Shown here piece after piece: positions 1-6,318 of a stretch of DNA of 15,492 bases. The notes beneath the pieces were generated by a model that searched no databases, was not told where the DNA came from, and saw only the letters and a program-made list of their open reading frames with translations. The position numbers were made by a program, and so were the translations under genes. The first letter of the stretch is position 1, and each line of letters begins with the position of its first letter. Source of the stretch: Dehalococcoidia bacterium UBA6627 (GTDB lineage Bacteria; Chloroflexota; Dehalococcoidia; UBA2979); contig DKLZ01000029.1 in NCBI GenBank assembly GCA_002455955.1, positions 1 to 15,492 of the forward strand, given 5' to 3'.

Positions 1-463
1 TTTTATGACCATTGATGATATAGTCATCTCCGTCTTCTTTGGCATAGGTTTTAATGCTGGCAACATCAGATCCAGCACCTGGCTCACTAACGGCAATAGA
101 GGAAACATACTCTCCGGTAATAGAGGGAACCAAAAATTCTTTTTTAAGTTCCTCACTGCCAAACCTTGCTAAAGCAGGTGTGGCCATATCTGTCTGAACA
201 CCAATTGCGGTCACAACGCCCATACTTTCCGAATATCCCAAGTTTTCACTGAGGACCACGCCATAGCTGTAATCAAGCCCAAGTCCTCCGTATTTAGAAT
301 CCTTGGTTATACCTAAAAGGCCAAGATCTCCCATTTTTTTGAAAACCTGATGAGCAGGAAAAACGCCCGCTTTTTCCCATTCATGAATAAAAGGTAAAAT
401 TTCAGTTTCGGAAAATTTTTTAACTGTGTCGGCCAATTCTTTATGTTCATTTGTCAGGCGCAT
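1..463 (-). CDS. Acyl-CoA dehydrogenase, N-terminal part (runs off the left edge)
   Basis: The first 154 codons of an FAD-dependent acyl-CoA dehydrogenase, which makes the alpha,beta double bond in an acyl-CoA thioester. The start is ATG at 463, immediately after the TAA of the carrier-protein gene, with AGGAG about 7 bases upstream inside that gene, so translation is probably coupled. Visible landmarks are the N-terminal helical domain, GDLGLLGITK near residues 45-54, YGGLGLDYSY (58-67), MATPALARFG (93-102) and the flavin/substrate-loop motif SEPGAGSDV (126-134). The GVQTDMATPALARFG stretch and the N-terminal EWEKAGVFPAH recall the citronellyl-CoA dehydrogenase (AtuD-like) branch as I remember it, but substrate specificity is not proven. 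Roughly 230 C-terminal residues, with the catalytic glutamate, lie outside the window. GC content is about 42 %, lower than its neighbours. Confidence 0.93.
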   Translation of the reverse strand, partial: MRLTNEHKELADTVKKFSETEILPFIHEWEKAGVFPAHQVFKKMGDLGLLGITKDSKYGGLGLDYSYGVVLSENLGYSESMGVVTAIGVQTDMATPALARFGSEELKKEFLVPSITGEYVSSIAVSEPGAGSDVASIKTYAKEDGDDYIINGHK

Positions 464-979
464 TTAATTCTCCTTGGCCTCTATTTCCATGATGAGTTGA
501 CCGGCAGTTATCTGAACTCCTTTCTCAAAATGGACTTTACGAACAACGCCCTCTACTTCTGATCTTATTTCATTTTGCATTTTCATTGCTTCGACCACGA
601 GAAGATCCTGGCCAATCTTAACTGAGTCGCCGACACTAACTCGAATGTCGATGAGGACACCTGCTAAAGGTGCCATAACTTTACCCAGTGGATCTGTAGT
701 ACCGCTTGCCTGCCTTCTTGATTGCTTCCGCATGCTTGCATCGACTGAGATGGTCTGACCGTGGGTGGTAATGCGGAAGTTAGCACCGTCGCGAGAAATA
801 TAGGCACTGGTCGGTTTGTTATCGGTGATTATCGACATCGTTCCAGGAATTCCTGAAAGTGTGATATCAGCGAGAATCGGTAGATTATCGTCGATCGTAA
901 CTTCAGTAAGTCCGTCGATTTCTTCTACGAGTACGGTGTGTATCTCACCGTTTACCTCGAAGCGATGCCGCTGTGCCAT
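464..979 (-). CDS. Biotin carboxyl carrier protein of an acyl-CoA carboxylase
   Basis: A 171-residue carrier subunit that holds the biotin shuttling carboxyl groups from the biotin carboxylase to the carboxyltransferase. The C-terminal biotinyl domain (about 97-168) begins at KVMAPLAGVL and contains the biotinylation motif EAMKM with Lys133. A second half-motif, VHFEKGVQITAGQLI, follows as expected. Residues 1-90 form a beta-rich segment (RFEVNGE...) of the kind that links carboxylase and carrier domains in fused alpha subunits of propionyl- or methylcrotonyl-CoA carboxylases. The ATG at 979 has an AGGAGG six bases upstream, inside the end of the biotin carboxylase gene. The two genes overlap by 28 bases in different frames. 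The next gene starts directly after the TAA. The acyl substrate is unknown because no carboxyltransferase gene is in the window. Confidence 0.93.
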   Translation of the reverse strand: MAQRHRFEVNGEIHTVLVEEIDGLTEVTIDDNLPILADITLSGIPGTMSIITDNKPTSAYISRDGANFRITTHGQTISVDASMRKQSRRQASGTTDPLGKVMAPLAGVLIDIRVSVGDSVKIGQDLLVVEAMKMQNEIRSEVEGVVRKVHFEKGVQITAGQLIMEIEAKEN

Positions 980-2496
980 CCGCTACCTCCTGACGTGATA
1001 TCTAGGCCAACAGCTTTTTTCCGACTTGCTTTGAGCCACTTCGTAGTAGGTGAGGTTGATGATTTGTTTGACGAATTTGATTCGATAACGGTTGCGGCAA
1101 TTGCGGCGGCTACTAATGCCGTACTTTCTCCGGTAGTCACGTTGAGTGGGGGCATTTCAAAAGACGCTTCGAGCCACCCAGTATGAAAATTACCAGTCTG
1201 AAAGTCGGGATGGTCGAGGAGTGCCAAATGGAAAGGCGCATTGGTTTCGATGCCGACGACGATGAGATCATGAAGAGCACGTCGTAAACGCCTAACAGCG
1301 AGTTCACGGTCCTCTGCCCAGACAATCAATTTACCAACCAGTGAGTCGTAAAAGACGGGGAGTTCAAGGCCGTCGAACAGCATTGTGTCGAAACGTACTC
1401 CAGGGCCTGTTGGAAATTCGACATGTTCGATCAGGCCTAGATCAGGCATGAAATTTCTATAAGAGTTTTCTCCATTGATACGTGCCTCAATTGCCCAACC
1501 GTGAGGCTCTGCAAGCCCGGAATGCTCTGGTAGCGGTTCCCCGACGGCAACCGCAAGTTGTAATGCCACCAGATCGACACCGTACACCAGCTCGGTAACT
1601 GGATGCTCGACCTGCAGCCGTGCATTCATCTCAAGGAAGTAAAAACTGCCGTCAGCATCCATCAAAAATTCCACGGTACCTGCGTTACGGTAATCGCAGC
1701 TTTTGGCTGCAGACACCGCAGCTTCACAAAGTCGACTGCGAATTTCAGGAGTCACTGCAATCGATGGAGCTTCCTCCAGAACTTTTTGGTTCCGGCGCTG
1801 TATTGAACATTCGCGCTCTCCAAAAGTTCTGACGTTCCCATGGTTGTCGGCCATGACCTGAACTTCGATATGCCTTGCAGGAGAGACATACTTTTCAAGG
1901 AAGATGGTGCTGTCTCCGAAAGAGGCTTGAGCTTCTCTGCCTGCCTGACGCATGCCACTTTCGAGGTCTTTCGCTTGGTGAACAAGTCGAATACCACGAC
2001 CACCGCCACCGGATGCTGCTTTAACCATGAGTGGATAACCGATTCGTTCAGCTTCACGCATTGCGGTATCGACGTCTTCAGCGTCGATGTCGTTAGCACC
2101 GGGGATCACCGGGACACCGGCTTTCTCCATCAGAAGGCGTGCCGATACTTTGTCTCCCATTGCACGCATTGCCGATCCGGATGGTCCAATAAAGACTATG
2201 TCGGCGGCGTCGCAGGCCTCAGTAAAAAGAGCATTTTCTGATAGGAAGCCATACCCAGGGTGTATTGCTTCGGCACCAGTTTGTTTTGCGGCATCGATGA
2301 TTTTATCGATCGAGAGGTACGATTCTAGGGCAGGCCCTGGGCCGATGTTGACAGCAAGATCTGCCTCACGGACATGTCGTGCATTGCGATCGGGGTCAGA
2401 ATAGACAGCCACTGTTTCGATTCCAAGCTCGCGGCAGGTTCTTTGCACACGAAGAGCAATTTCACCCCGGTTGGCAATCAAAATACGTTTAAACAT
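952..2496 (-). CDS. accC: Biotin carboxylase subunit of acetyl-/propionyl-/acyl-CoA carboxylase
   Basis: A 514-residue ATP-dependent biotin carboxylase that carboxylates biotin on the carrier protein using bicarbonate. The N-terminal domain begins MFKRILIANRGEIALRV. The ATP-grasp glycine-rich loop GGGGRGIR lies at 164-171. The catalytic stretch FLEMNARLQVEHPVTE (288-303) has the metal-binding Glu and Asn, and EARI (337-340) follows. ATG at 2496 is chosen because it gives the canonical N terminus; an in-frame TTG at 2505 would add only three residues. The protein is about 65 residues longer than stand-alone E. coli AccC. The extra tail (450-514) is Ser/Thr-rich, ends in SGWHSGIASR, and resembles the linker of fused alpha subunits. 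The last 28 bases overlap the carrier gene in another frame. The gene leads an operon with the carrier and an acyl-CoA dehydrogenase. Confidence 0.95.
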   Translation of the reverse strand: MFKRILIANRGEIALRVQRTCRELGIETVAVYSDPDRNARHVREADLAVNIGPGPALESYLSIDKIIDAAKQTGAEAIHPGYGFLSENALFTEACDAADIVFIGPSGSAMRAMGDKVSARLLMEKAGVPVIPGANDIDAEDVDTAMREAERIGYPLMVKAASGGGGRGIRLVHQAKDLESGMRQAGREAQASFGDSTIFLEKYVSPARHIEVQVMADNHGNVRTFGERECSIQRRNQKVLEEAPSIAVTPEIRSRLCEAAVSAAKSCDYRNAGTVEFLMDADGSFYFLEMNARLQVEHPVTELVYGVDLVALQLAVAVGEPLPEHSGLAEPHGWAIEARINGENSYRNFMPDLGLIEHVEFPTGPGVRFDTMLFDGLELPVFYDSLVGKLIVWAEDRELAVRRLRRALHDLIVVGIETNAPFHLALLDHPDFQTGNFHTGWLEASFEMPPLNVTTGESTALVAAAIAATVIESNSSNKSSTSPTTKWLKASRKKAVGLDITSGGSGWHSGIASR

Positions 2497-2550
2497 CCGT
2501 ACCAACTTGTCTGAAATGTTGAATCATTCGATATGCCTGAAGATCCTTGG

Positions 2551-2562
2551 AGTTATATAACT
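2551..2562. promoter_or_regulatory. 12-bp perfect palindrome upstream of accC, possible operator or -10 region
   Basis: AGTTATATAACT is a perfect palindrome in the 112-base gap between thrS and accC, about 55 bases upstream of the accC ATG. The TATATA core could serve as a -10 element for the minus-strand operon, but I find no good -35 partner. CATTCG (2525-2530) and CGAATG (2571-2576) flank it as a second inverted pair. A dimeric repressor site for the acyl-CoA catabolic operon is a plausible reading, but this is inference from symmetry and position only. Confidence 0.3.
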
Positions 2563-2617
2563 TCATCGAACGAATGACAGACTGACATGAGTAGGCACGC
2601 TCCGGCAAGCGATCTGC

Positions 2618-4414
2618 TTAAGGTTTGGACACTTGTTGGTTTCGATCGATGCGTTCAGTGACTAGACGATCGACGAGGTCCGTTAATGACATTGCCCCTA
2701 GATCAGTCCCGTCACGTTGCCTAACGGAGACTTGCTCAGTGTCAGCTTCTCGATCTCCGATGACGAGCATATAGGGGATTTTTTGTAATTGAGCTCGACG
2801 GATTTTATTTCCCATTCGCTCTCCGGAGTCGTCTACTTCGACACGAATGCGAGCATTTTTCAGTTCATCTTTAAGAGTTGCAGCGAATGTGAGGTGGCGA
2901 TCGGTTATAGGGATTACGACCGCTTGAATTGGAGCGAGCCACAACGGGAAAGCGCCGCCATAATGTTCTAGTAGGATCGCAAAAAAGCGTTCAAGTGATC
3001 CTAAGAGTGCTCGGTGGATCATGAATGGTTGGTGGTCAGAACCATCCTCACCGACATATGTCATTTGAAAGCGTTCAGGCAGATTAAAGTCGAATTGCAC
3101 TGTTGAGCATTGCCACTTGCGACCGAGGGCATCTTTGAGGTGGATGTCAATTTTTGGTCCGTAAAATGCGCCACCGCCTTCGTCGATTATGTAGGCAAGT
3201 TCTGCGCGGTCGAGTGCATGCTGGAGTACTTGTTCCGCCTGATCCCATCGTTCAGATTCACCGACTGATTTCTCAGGTCGCGTGGAGAGTGAAGCTTCGA
3301 ACTCTTCAAAACCAAAGAGTCGAAGAAGATGTAGAACAAATTCCACGACTCGGACAATTTCATTTTCAACTTGATCGGCTGTGCAGATGATATGGGCGTC
3401 GTCTTGAGTAAACCCACGTACCCGCATCATTCCGTGGAGTACACCGGAGCGTTCGTATCTATAGACCGTCCCCATCTCTGCGAGTCGCATGGGCAACTCT
3501 CGATAAGATCGTTTGGAGTTTTTGTAGATCTGGATGTGGAAAGGGCAATTCATCGGCTTCAGATAGTAATCACCGCCTTCAAAGTCCATGGACGGATACA
3601 TGTTTTCGGCATAAAAATCGAGATGCCCGGATGTTTCCCAAAGGTCTGATCTTCCTACGTGAGGCGTGTGGACAATCTCATAACCTGCATCGAAATGTTC
3701 ATTGCGCCATGCGTTTTCAATCTCATTTCGAATCCGTCCACCTTTCGGATGCCAGTAGATCAGCCCTGGGCCGTATTGCTCATGAGTAGAGAACAAGTCA
3801 AGATCACGACCCAACCGGCGATGGTCGCGGCGCTCCGCTTCTTCACGTGCTTGGACATATTGGGCAAGATCATCTTGCGTTCGAAACAACACACCGTAGA
3901 CCCGCTGCAACATCGCATTTGCCTCGTCGCCGCGCCAATAAGCTCCGGCGGTATGAGTCAGCTTGAACGCGCCTACCTGTCCTGTCCGTTCAGTATGCCC
4001 CCCTCGACAAAGGTCTTCGAATTTGGCGTGTGTAAAGTGCCCTACGAGCTCACCATCTAGGTTCTCGATCAGTTCTAGTTTGTACGGTTGGTCTTGAAAA
4101 ATGGCTCGAGCTTGTGCTTTAGGGATCCACTCACCTTCGATCGGTACATTACGCTTGACCGTGCGTTTCATACGGCGCTCGAGATTGACGAGATCGTCCG
4201 GAGTTAATGGTCGAGGGAGTTCGAAGTCGTAGTAGAAGCCATTCTCGATTGTCGGACCGATTGCATATTTGGCCTTCGGGAACATTTCGAGCACAGCTTC
4301 AGCAAGAATATGTGCAGCGGAATGGCGCATGCGCCGTAATTTTTCCTCTTCGTCGAGTTCGTCCCATGCTGCATCATCGTGGGGGGCGGTGGTGCTTAAC
4401 TCGTCTACTGCCAT
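2618..4414 (-). CDS. thrS: Threonyl-tRNA synthetase without TGS domain
   Basis: A 598-residue class II synthetase that charges tRNA-Thr with threonine in the cytoplasm. The editing domain is intact: HSAAH (31-35) and CRGGH (Cys136, His140) are its zinc-site-like motifs. The catalytic core has PMNCPFH (zinc ligand Cys290), the motif 2 region MRVRGFTQDDAH (His341) and motif 3 around HRALLGSLERF (His467). The anticodon-binding domain follows from about residue 492 (APIQAVVIPI). The N-terminal TGS domain of E. coli ThrRS (about 60 residues) is missing, so the protein starts almost directly in the editing domain, which is normal for some bacterial lineages. ATG at 4414 is preferred over TTG at 4417 because GAGGAG lies seven bases before the ATG. 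The 112-base gap to accC suggests that accC could be read through or have its own promoter. Confidence 0.97.
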   Translation of the reverse strand: MAVDELSTTAPHDDAAWDELDEEEKLRRMRHSAAHILAEAVLEMFPKAKYAIGPTIENGFYYDFELPRPLTPDDLVNLERRMKRTVKRNVPIEGEWIPKAQARAIFQDQPYKLELIENLDGELVGHFTHAKFEDLCRGGHTERTGQVGAFKLTHTAGAYWRGDEANAMLQRVYGVLFRTQDDLAQYVQAREEAERRDHRRLGRDLDLFSTHEQYGPGLIYWHPKGGRIRNEIENAWRNEHFDAGYEIVHTPHVGRSDLWETSGHLDFYAENMYPSMDFEGGDYYLKPMNCPFHIQIYKNSKRSYRELPMRLAEMGTVYRYERSGVLHGMMRVRGFTQDDAHIICTADQVENEIVRVVEFVLHLLRLFGFEEFEASLSTRPEKSVGESERWDQAEQVLQHALDRAELAYIIDEGGGAFYGPKIDIHLKDALGRKWQCSTVQFDFNLPERFQMTYVGEDGSDHQPFMIHRALLGSLERFFAILLEHYGGAFPLWLAPIQAVVIPITDRHLTFAATLKDELKNARIRVEVDDSGERMGNKIRRAQLQKIPYMLVIGDREADTEQVSVRQRDGTDLGAMSLTDLVDRLVTERIDRNQQVSKP

Positions 4415-4442
4415 CAATGTGCTCCTCGATTATCTGCGTTCG

Positions 4443-4465
4443 GTTTCTCCACGAATTAGAGAAAC
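4443..4465 (-). other. Small stem-loop in the thrS leader
   Basis: GTTTCTC and GAGAAAC form a 7-bp stem with a 9-base loop, about 28 bases before the thrS start and directly after the terminator-like stem-loop. On the minus strand the loop side includes TCTAAT, which matches the -10 consensus at five of six positions but lacks a recognisable -35. This element may therefore be either a promoter fragment or part of an RNA leader structure; the sequence alone does not decide. Confidence 0.35.
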
Positions 4466-4468
4466 GCT

Positions 4469-4510
4469 AAAAGAAACACGTGCACCTGTCCCATAGGACG
4501 AGTGCACGTG
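4469..4510 (-). terminator. Intrinsic terminator or attenuator between tRNA-Val and thrS
   Basis: Read on the minus strand, CACGTGCAC pairs with GTGCACGTG (9 bp). The stem continues through a T-G wobble and one mismatch into GTCC/GGAC with a four-base loop, and is followed at once by TTTCTTTT. This is a good factor-independent terminator. It lies 165 bases after the tRNA-Val CCA end and 55 bases before the thrS ATG. It could end the tRNA transcript, or act as a conditional attenuator in a thrS leader. Confidence 0.7.
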
Positions 4511-4585
4511 CTCTTGTGCTCCACTCGAATTTCTTTCTTGGGCACCGCATATTGATGAGATAGCTCAGATAATCATACGCGGTCT

Positions 4586-4647
4586 CAAGATGTTGGGGCC
4601 ATCTCGTAGCAGAAAGCAAGATGTTGGGGCCATCTCGTAGCAGAAAG
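4586..4647. repeat. Perfect 31-bp tandem duplication (two copies)
   Basis: Positions 4586-4616 and 4617-4647 are identical over all 31 bases, head to tail without a spacer. Each unit holds GATGTTGGGGCCATC, in which GATG and CATC can pair. The repeat lies in the non-coding region between tRNA-Val and thrS. Perfect identity suggests a recent slippage or duplication event, or a conserved two-copy regulatory unit. With two copies and no spacers it is not a CRISPR array. Confidence 0.9.
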
Positions 4648-4674
4648 GTCGTGACAAGTTGAACTTAGGTGAGG

Positions 4675-4751
4675 TGGTGGGCGGTACTGGACTCGAACCA
4701 GTGACCTCAGCGATGTCAACGCTGCGCTCTAGCCAGCTGAGCTAACCACCC
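4675..4751 (-). tRNA. tRNA-Val (anticodon GAC)
   Basis: The full cloverleaf is visible on the minus strand. The acceptor stem is GGGTGGT with ACCGCCC, containing one T-G pair. The D arm is GCTC/GAGC. The anticodon arm is CAGCG/CGCTG with loop TTGACAT, giving anticodon GAC. The T arm is ACTGG/CCAGT with loop TTCGAGT. The discriminator is A and the CCA end is encoded (4677-4675). It reads valine codons GUC and GUU. Confidence 0.97.
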
Positions 4752-4778
4752 TGAATCCACACATAGCGGAGCATAAGC

Positions 4779-4807
4779 AGGCTACGTATGGTTGGAGTGA
4801 TCGTCAA
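4779..4807 (-). promoter_or_regulatory. Candidate sigma-70-type promoter of tRNA-Val
   Basis: On the minus strand TTGACG (4807-4802) is followed after 17 bases by TAGCCT (4784-4779). The expected transcription start lies about 20 bases before the tRNA. The -35 is good (5 of 6) and the -10 weak (3 of 6). Location is the main support. Confidence 0.35.
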
Positions 4808-4893
4808 AAGGAATGCTGAAAAAGACTGCAAAACCCATTTTAGATTTCTCGGTGACACCTTCTTTAAACATGCATTTTATGGCGCTTTTTTCG

Positions 4894-4923
4894 TTGACAT
4901 GCTGAGAATACCGTTGCTACCGT
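4894..4923 (+). promoter_or_regulatory. Candidate promoter of tRNA-Lys
   Basis: A perfect -35 hexamer TTGACA (4894-4899) is followed after 18 bases by a weak -10 TACCGT (4918-4923), about 7 bases before the mature tRNA-Lys 5' end. The rest of the stretch 4752-4929 between the divergent tRNA genes shows no coding evidence or other clear signals. Confidence 0.45.
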
Positions 4924-4929
4924 CCCTCC

Positions 4930-5004
4930 GGGCCTCTAGCTCAATGGCAGAGCAGTTGACTCTTAATCAACCGGTTCGGGGTTCGAATCCCCGGGGGCTC
5001 ACCA
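4930..5004 (+). tRNA. tRNA-Lys (anticodon CTT)
   Basis: The acceptor GGGCCTC pairs with GGGGCTC with two G-T pairs. The D arm is GCTC/GAGC with a short loop. The anticodon arm is GTTGA/TCAAC with loop CTCTTAA, giving anticodon CTT. The T arm is CGGGG/CCCCG with loop TTCGAAT. The discriminator is A, followed by an encoded CCA. It reads lysine codon AAG; the AAA-reading isoacceptor must lie elsewhere. Confidence 0.96.
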
Positions 5005-5131
5005 GATCGCGAGGAATTATTTCCGATTAAATTCCCCCAGAATGCTGTGGACGTTGTAGAGTAAGCGACTATCGGTATGCGAAACTATGTGAAGCTCGCA
5101 GATCGAAACACAACCGAGCTAGTGCGCTTTC

Positions 5132-5216
5132 GGGGAAGTGTCGGAACTGGCAGACGAGCGTGATTTAGGATCACGTGCCGCAAGGCGTAGGAGTTCGAAT
5201 CTCCTCTTCCCCACCA
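5132..5216 (+). tRNA. tRNA-Leu (anticodon TAG)
   Basis: A class II tRNA with a long variable arm. The acceptor is GGGGAAG/CTTCCCC. The anticodon arm is CGTGA/TCACG with loop TTTAGGA, giving anticodon TAG. The variable arm is TGCCGCAAGGCGT, the T arm AGGAG/CTCCT with loop TTCGAAT, the discriminator A, and CCA is encoded. The ABC transporter gene starts only 60 bases later and no terminator is visible between them, so partial co-transcription is possible. Confidence 0.96.
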
Positions 5217-5275
5217 AATAATTGAGTGGGGAAATGTAGATTCGGATGTAGTGTTCGTAGTATTTGGGAGGCTTT

Positions 5276-6313
5276 ATGGCGTCACTTCTGGAGGTAAATA
5301 ACCTTCGCACGCATTTCTTCACAGAAGAAGGTGTGGTGCGTGCTGTAGATGGAGTGACTTGGCATCTCGACGAGGGCGAGACACTAGGTCTCGTAGGCGA
5401 GTCAGGTTGCGGTAAATCTGTCACGGCGATGTCGATTCTGAAACTAATACCGAACCCCCCGGGAAGAATCGTTGAAGGCGAAATCAATTTCGACGGTAGA
5501 GATTTACTAAAGATCAGTGATGCAGAGATGCGCGATGTTCGCGGGAACGATATCGCGATGATCTTTCAGGAACCGATGACATCATTAAATCCGGTACTCA
5601 CTATCGGAGCTCAGATTCGTGAATCACTCCAGCTGCACCTCGGTCTGAACGATGAGGAAGCTAATCAGCGAGCCATCGAACTGCTTGAGCTTGTGGGTAT
5701 TCCGGAGGCTGAAATACGAGTTAAGGACTATCCGCACCAATTTTCTGGTGGCATGCGTCAACGTGTGATGATTGCAATGGGTCTGTCATGCAATCCAAAA
5801 TTGCTGATTGCAGACGAACCGACGACTGCACTCGACGTAACGATTCAGGCTCAGATTCTTGAAATTATGGCGAATCTGTCTAAAGAATTTGGAACGGCGG
5901 TTCTAGTAATTACACATAACCTTGGTGTGGTCGCTCGTTACGCTGATCGAGTGAACGTGATGTATGCGGGAGAGATTGTTGAAAGCGGTTCAGCAATCGA
6001 TGTATTCAAGCGAGCGAAGCACCCATATGCGGTAGGCCTTTTGGAGTCCGTTCCCCGATTGGACGAGACAGAGCACAAGCGCCTAGCAACGATTCAAGGG
6101 CAACCCCCTTTGCTGGTTGATCCGATACCAGGTTGTGCATTCGAACCGCGTTGCGCTTGGGCGATCGAAAAATGCAAGAGCGAAAAACCGTTATTAGAAA
6201 TAAAAGATCCGGGTCATTCGGCAGCTTGCTGGCGTGACCCGAATGTAGACGAAAGAACGCGTGTTGAAGAAGATCTACGGGACCGCCTTTCGGCGGCCGC
6301 GGCGCGAGGGTAG
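5276..6313 (+). CDS. Oligopeptide/dipeptide ABC transporter ATPase, OppD/DppD type
   Basis: A 345-residue cytoplasmic ATPase that powers peptide (or nickel/sugar-type) uptake through an Opp/Dpp-family importer. It has Walker A GESGCGKS (41-48), a Q-loop FQEPMTSLNP (97-106), signature FSGGMRQR (156-163), Walker B LLIADEP (176-182) and switch His214. The C-terminal oligopeptide-transporter extension carries four cysteines (287, 293, 300, 318) in the GCAFEPRC...C...AC pattern typical of the family. ATG at 5276 is chosen over TTG at 5264 because GGGAGG sits four bases before the ATG. The gene overlaps the next ATPase gene by the shared TAGTG, or lies a few bases before its ATG. No permease or substrate-binding gene is in the window, so the substrate is unknown. 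Confidence 0.95.
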   Translation: MASLLEVNNLRTHFFTEEGVVRAVDGVTWHLDEGETLGLVGESGCGKSVTAMSILKLIPNPPGRIVEGEINFDGRDLLKISDAEMRDVRGNDIAMIFQEPMTSLNPVLTIGAQIRESLQLHLGLNDEEANQRAIELLELVGIPEAEIRVKDYPHQFSGGMRQRVMIAMGLSCNPKLLIADEPTTALDVTIQAQILEIMANLSKEFGTAVLVITHNLGVVARYADRVNVMYAGEIVESGSAIDVFKRAKHPYAVGLLESVPRLDETEHKRLATIQGQPPLLVDPIPGCAFEPRCAWAIEKCKSEKPLLEIKDPGHSAACWRDPNVDERTRVEEDLRDRLSAAAARG

Positions 6314-6318
6314 TGTCA

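Noticed and set aside
1752..2241. Reading frames of over 100 codons opposite or out of frame with accC
   Set aside because: They lie fully inside the conserved biotin carboxylase gene and show no recognisable protein features; they are by-products of its codon use.
4586..4647. CRISPR array
   Set aside because: Only two copies, directly adjacent with no spacer, and no cas genes nearby.
4415..4675. T-box riboswitch upstream of thrS
   Set aside because: On the minus strand ACCGCG occurs once (in GAGACCGCG), but the full T-box consensus, its position next to the terminator stem, and the stem I landmarks are missing. A closer match, GGGCACCGCA, lies on the plus strand, the wrong orientation for thrS.
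4788..5030. Open reading frame across tRNA-Lys
   Set aside because: It covers the complete tRNA gene and its promoter, shows no family resemblance and has no ribosome binding site.
5005..5040. Terminator after tRNA-Lys
   Set aside because: GGAATT and AATTCC can pair, but the stem is only six base pairs with a loop of about 11 and no T tract follows.
5119..5487. 122-codon minus-strand frame over tRNA-Leu and the ABC gene start
   Set aside because: It runs through a tRNA gene and the conserved Walker A region of a plus-strand gene.
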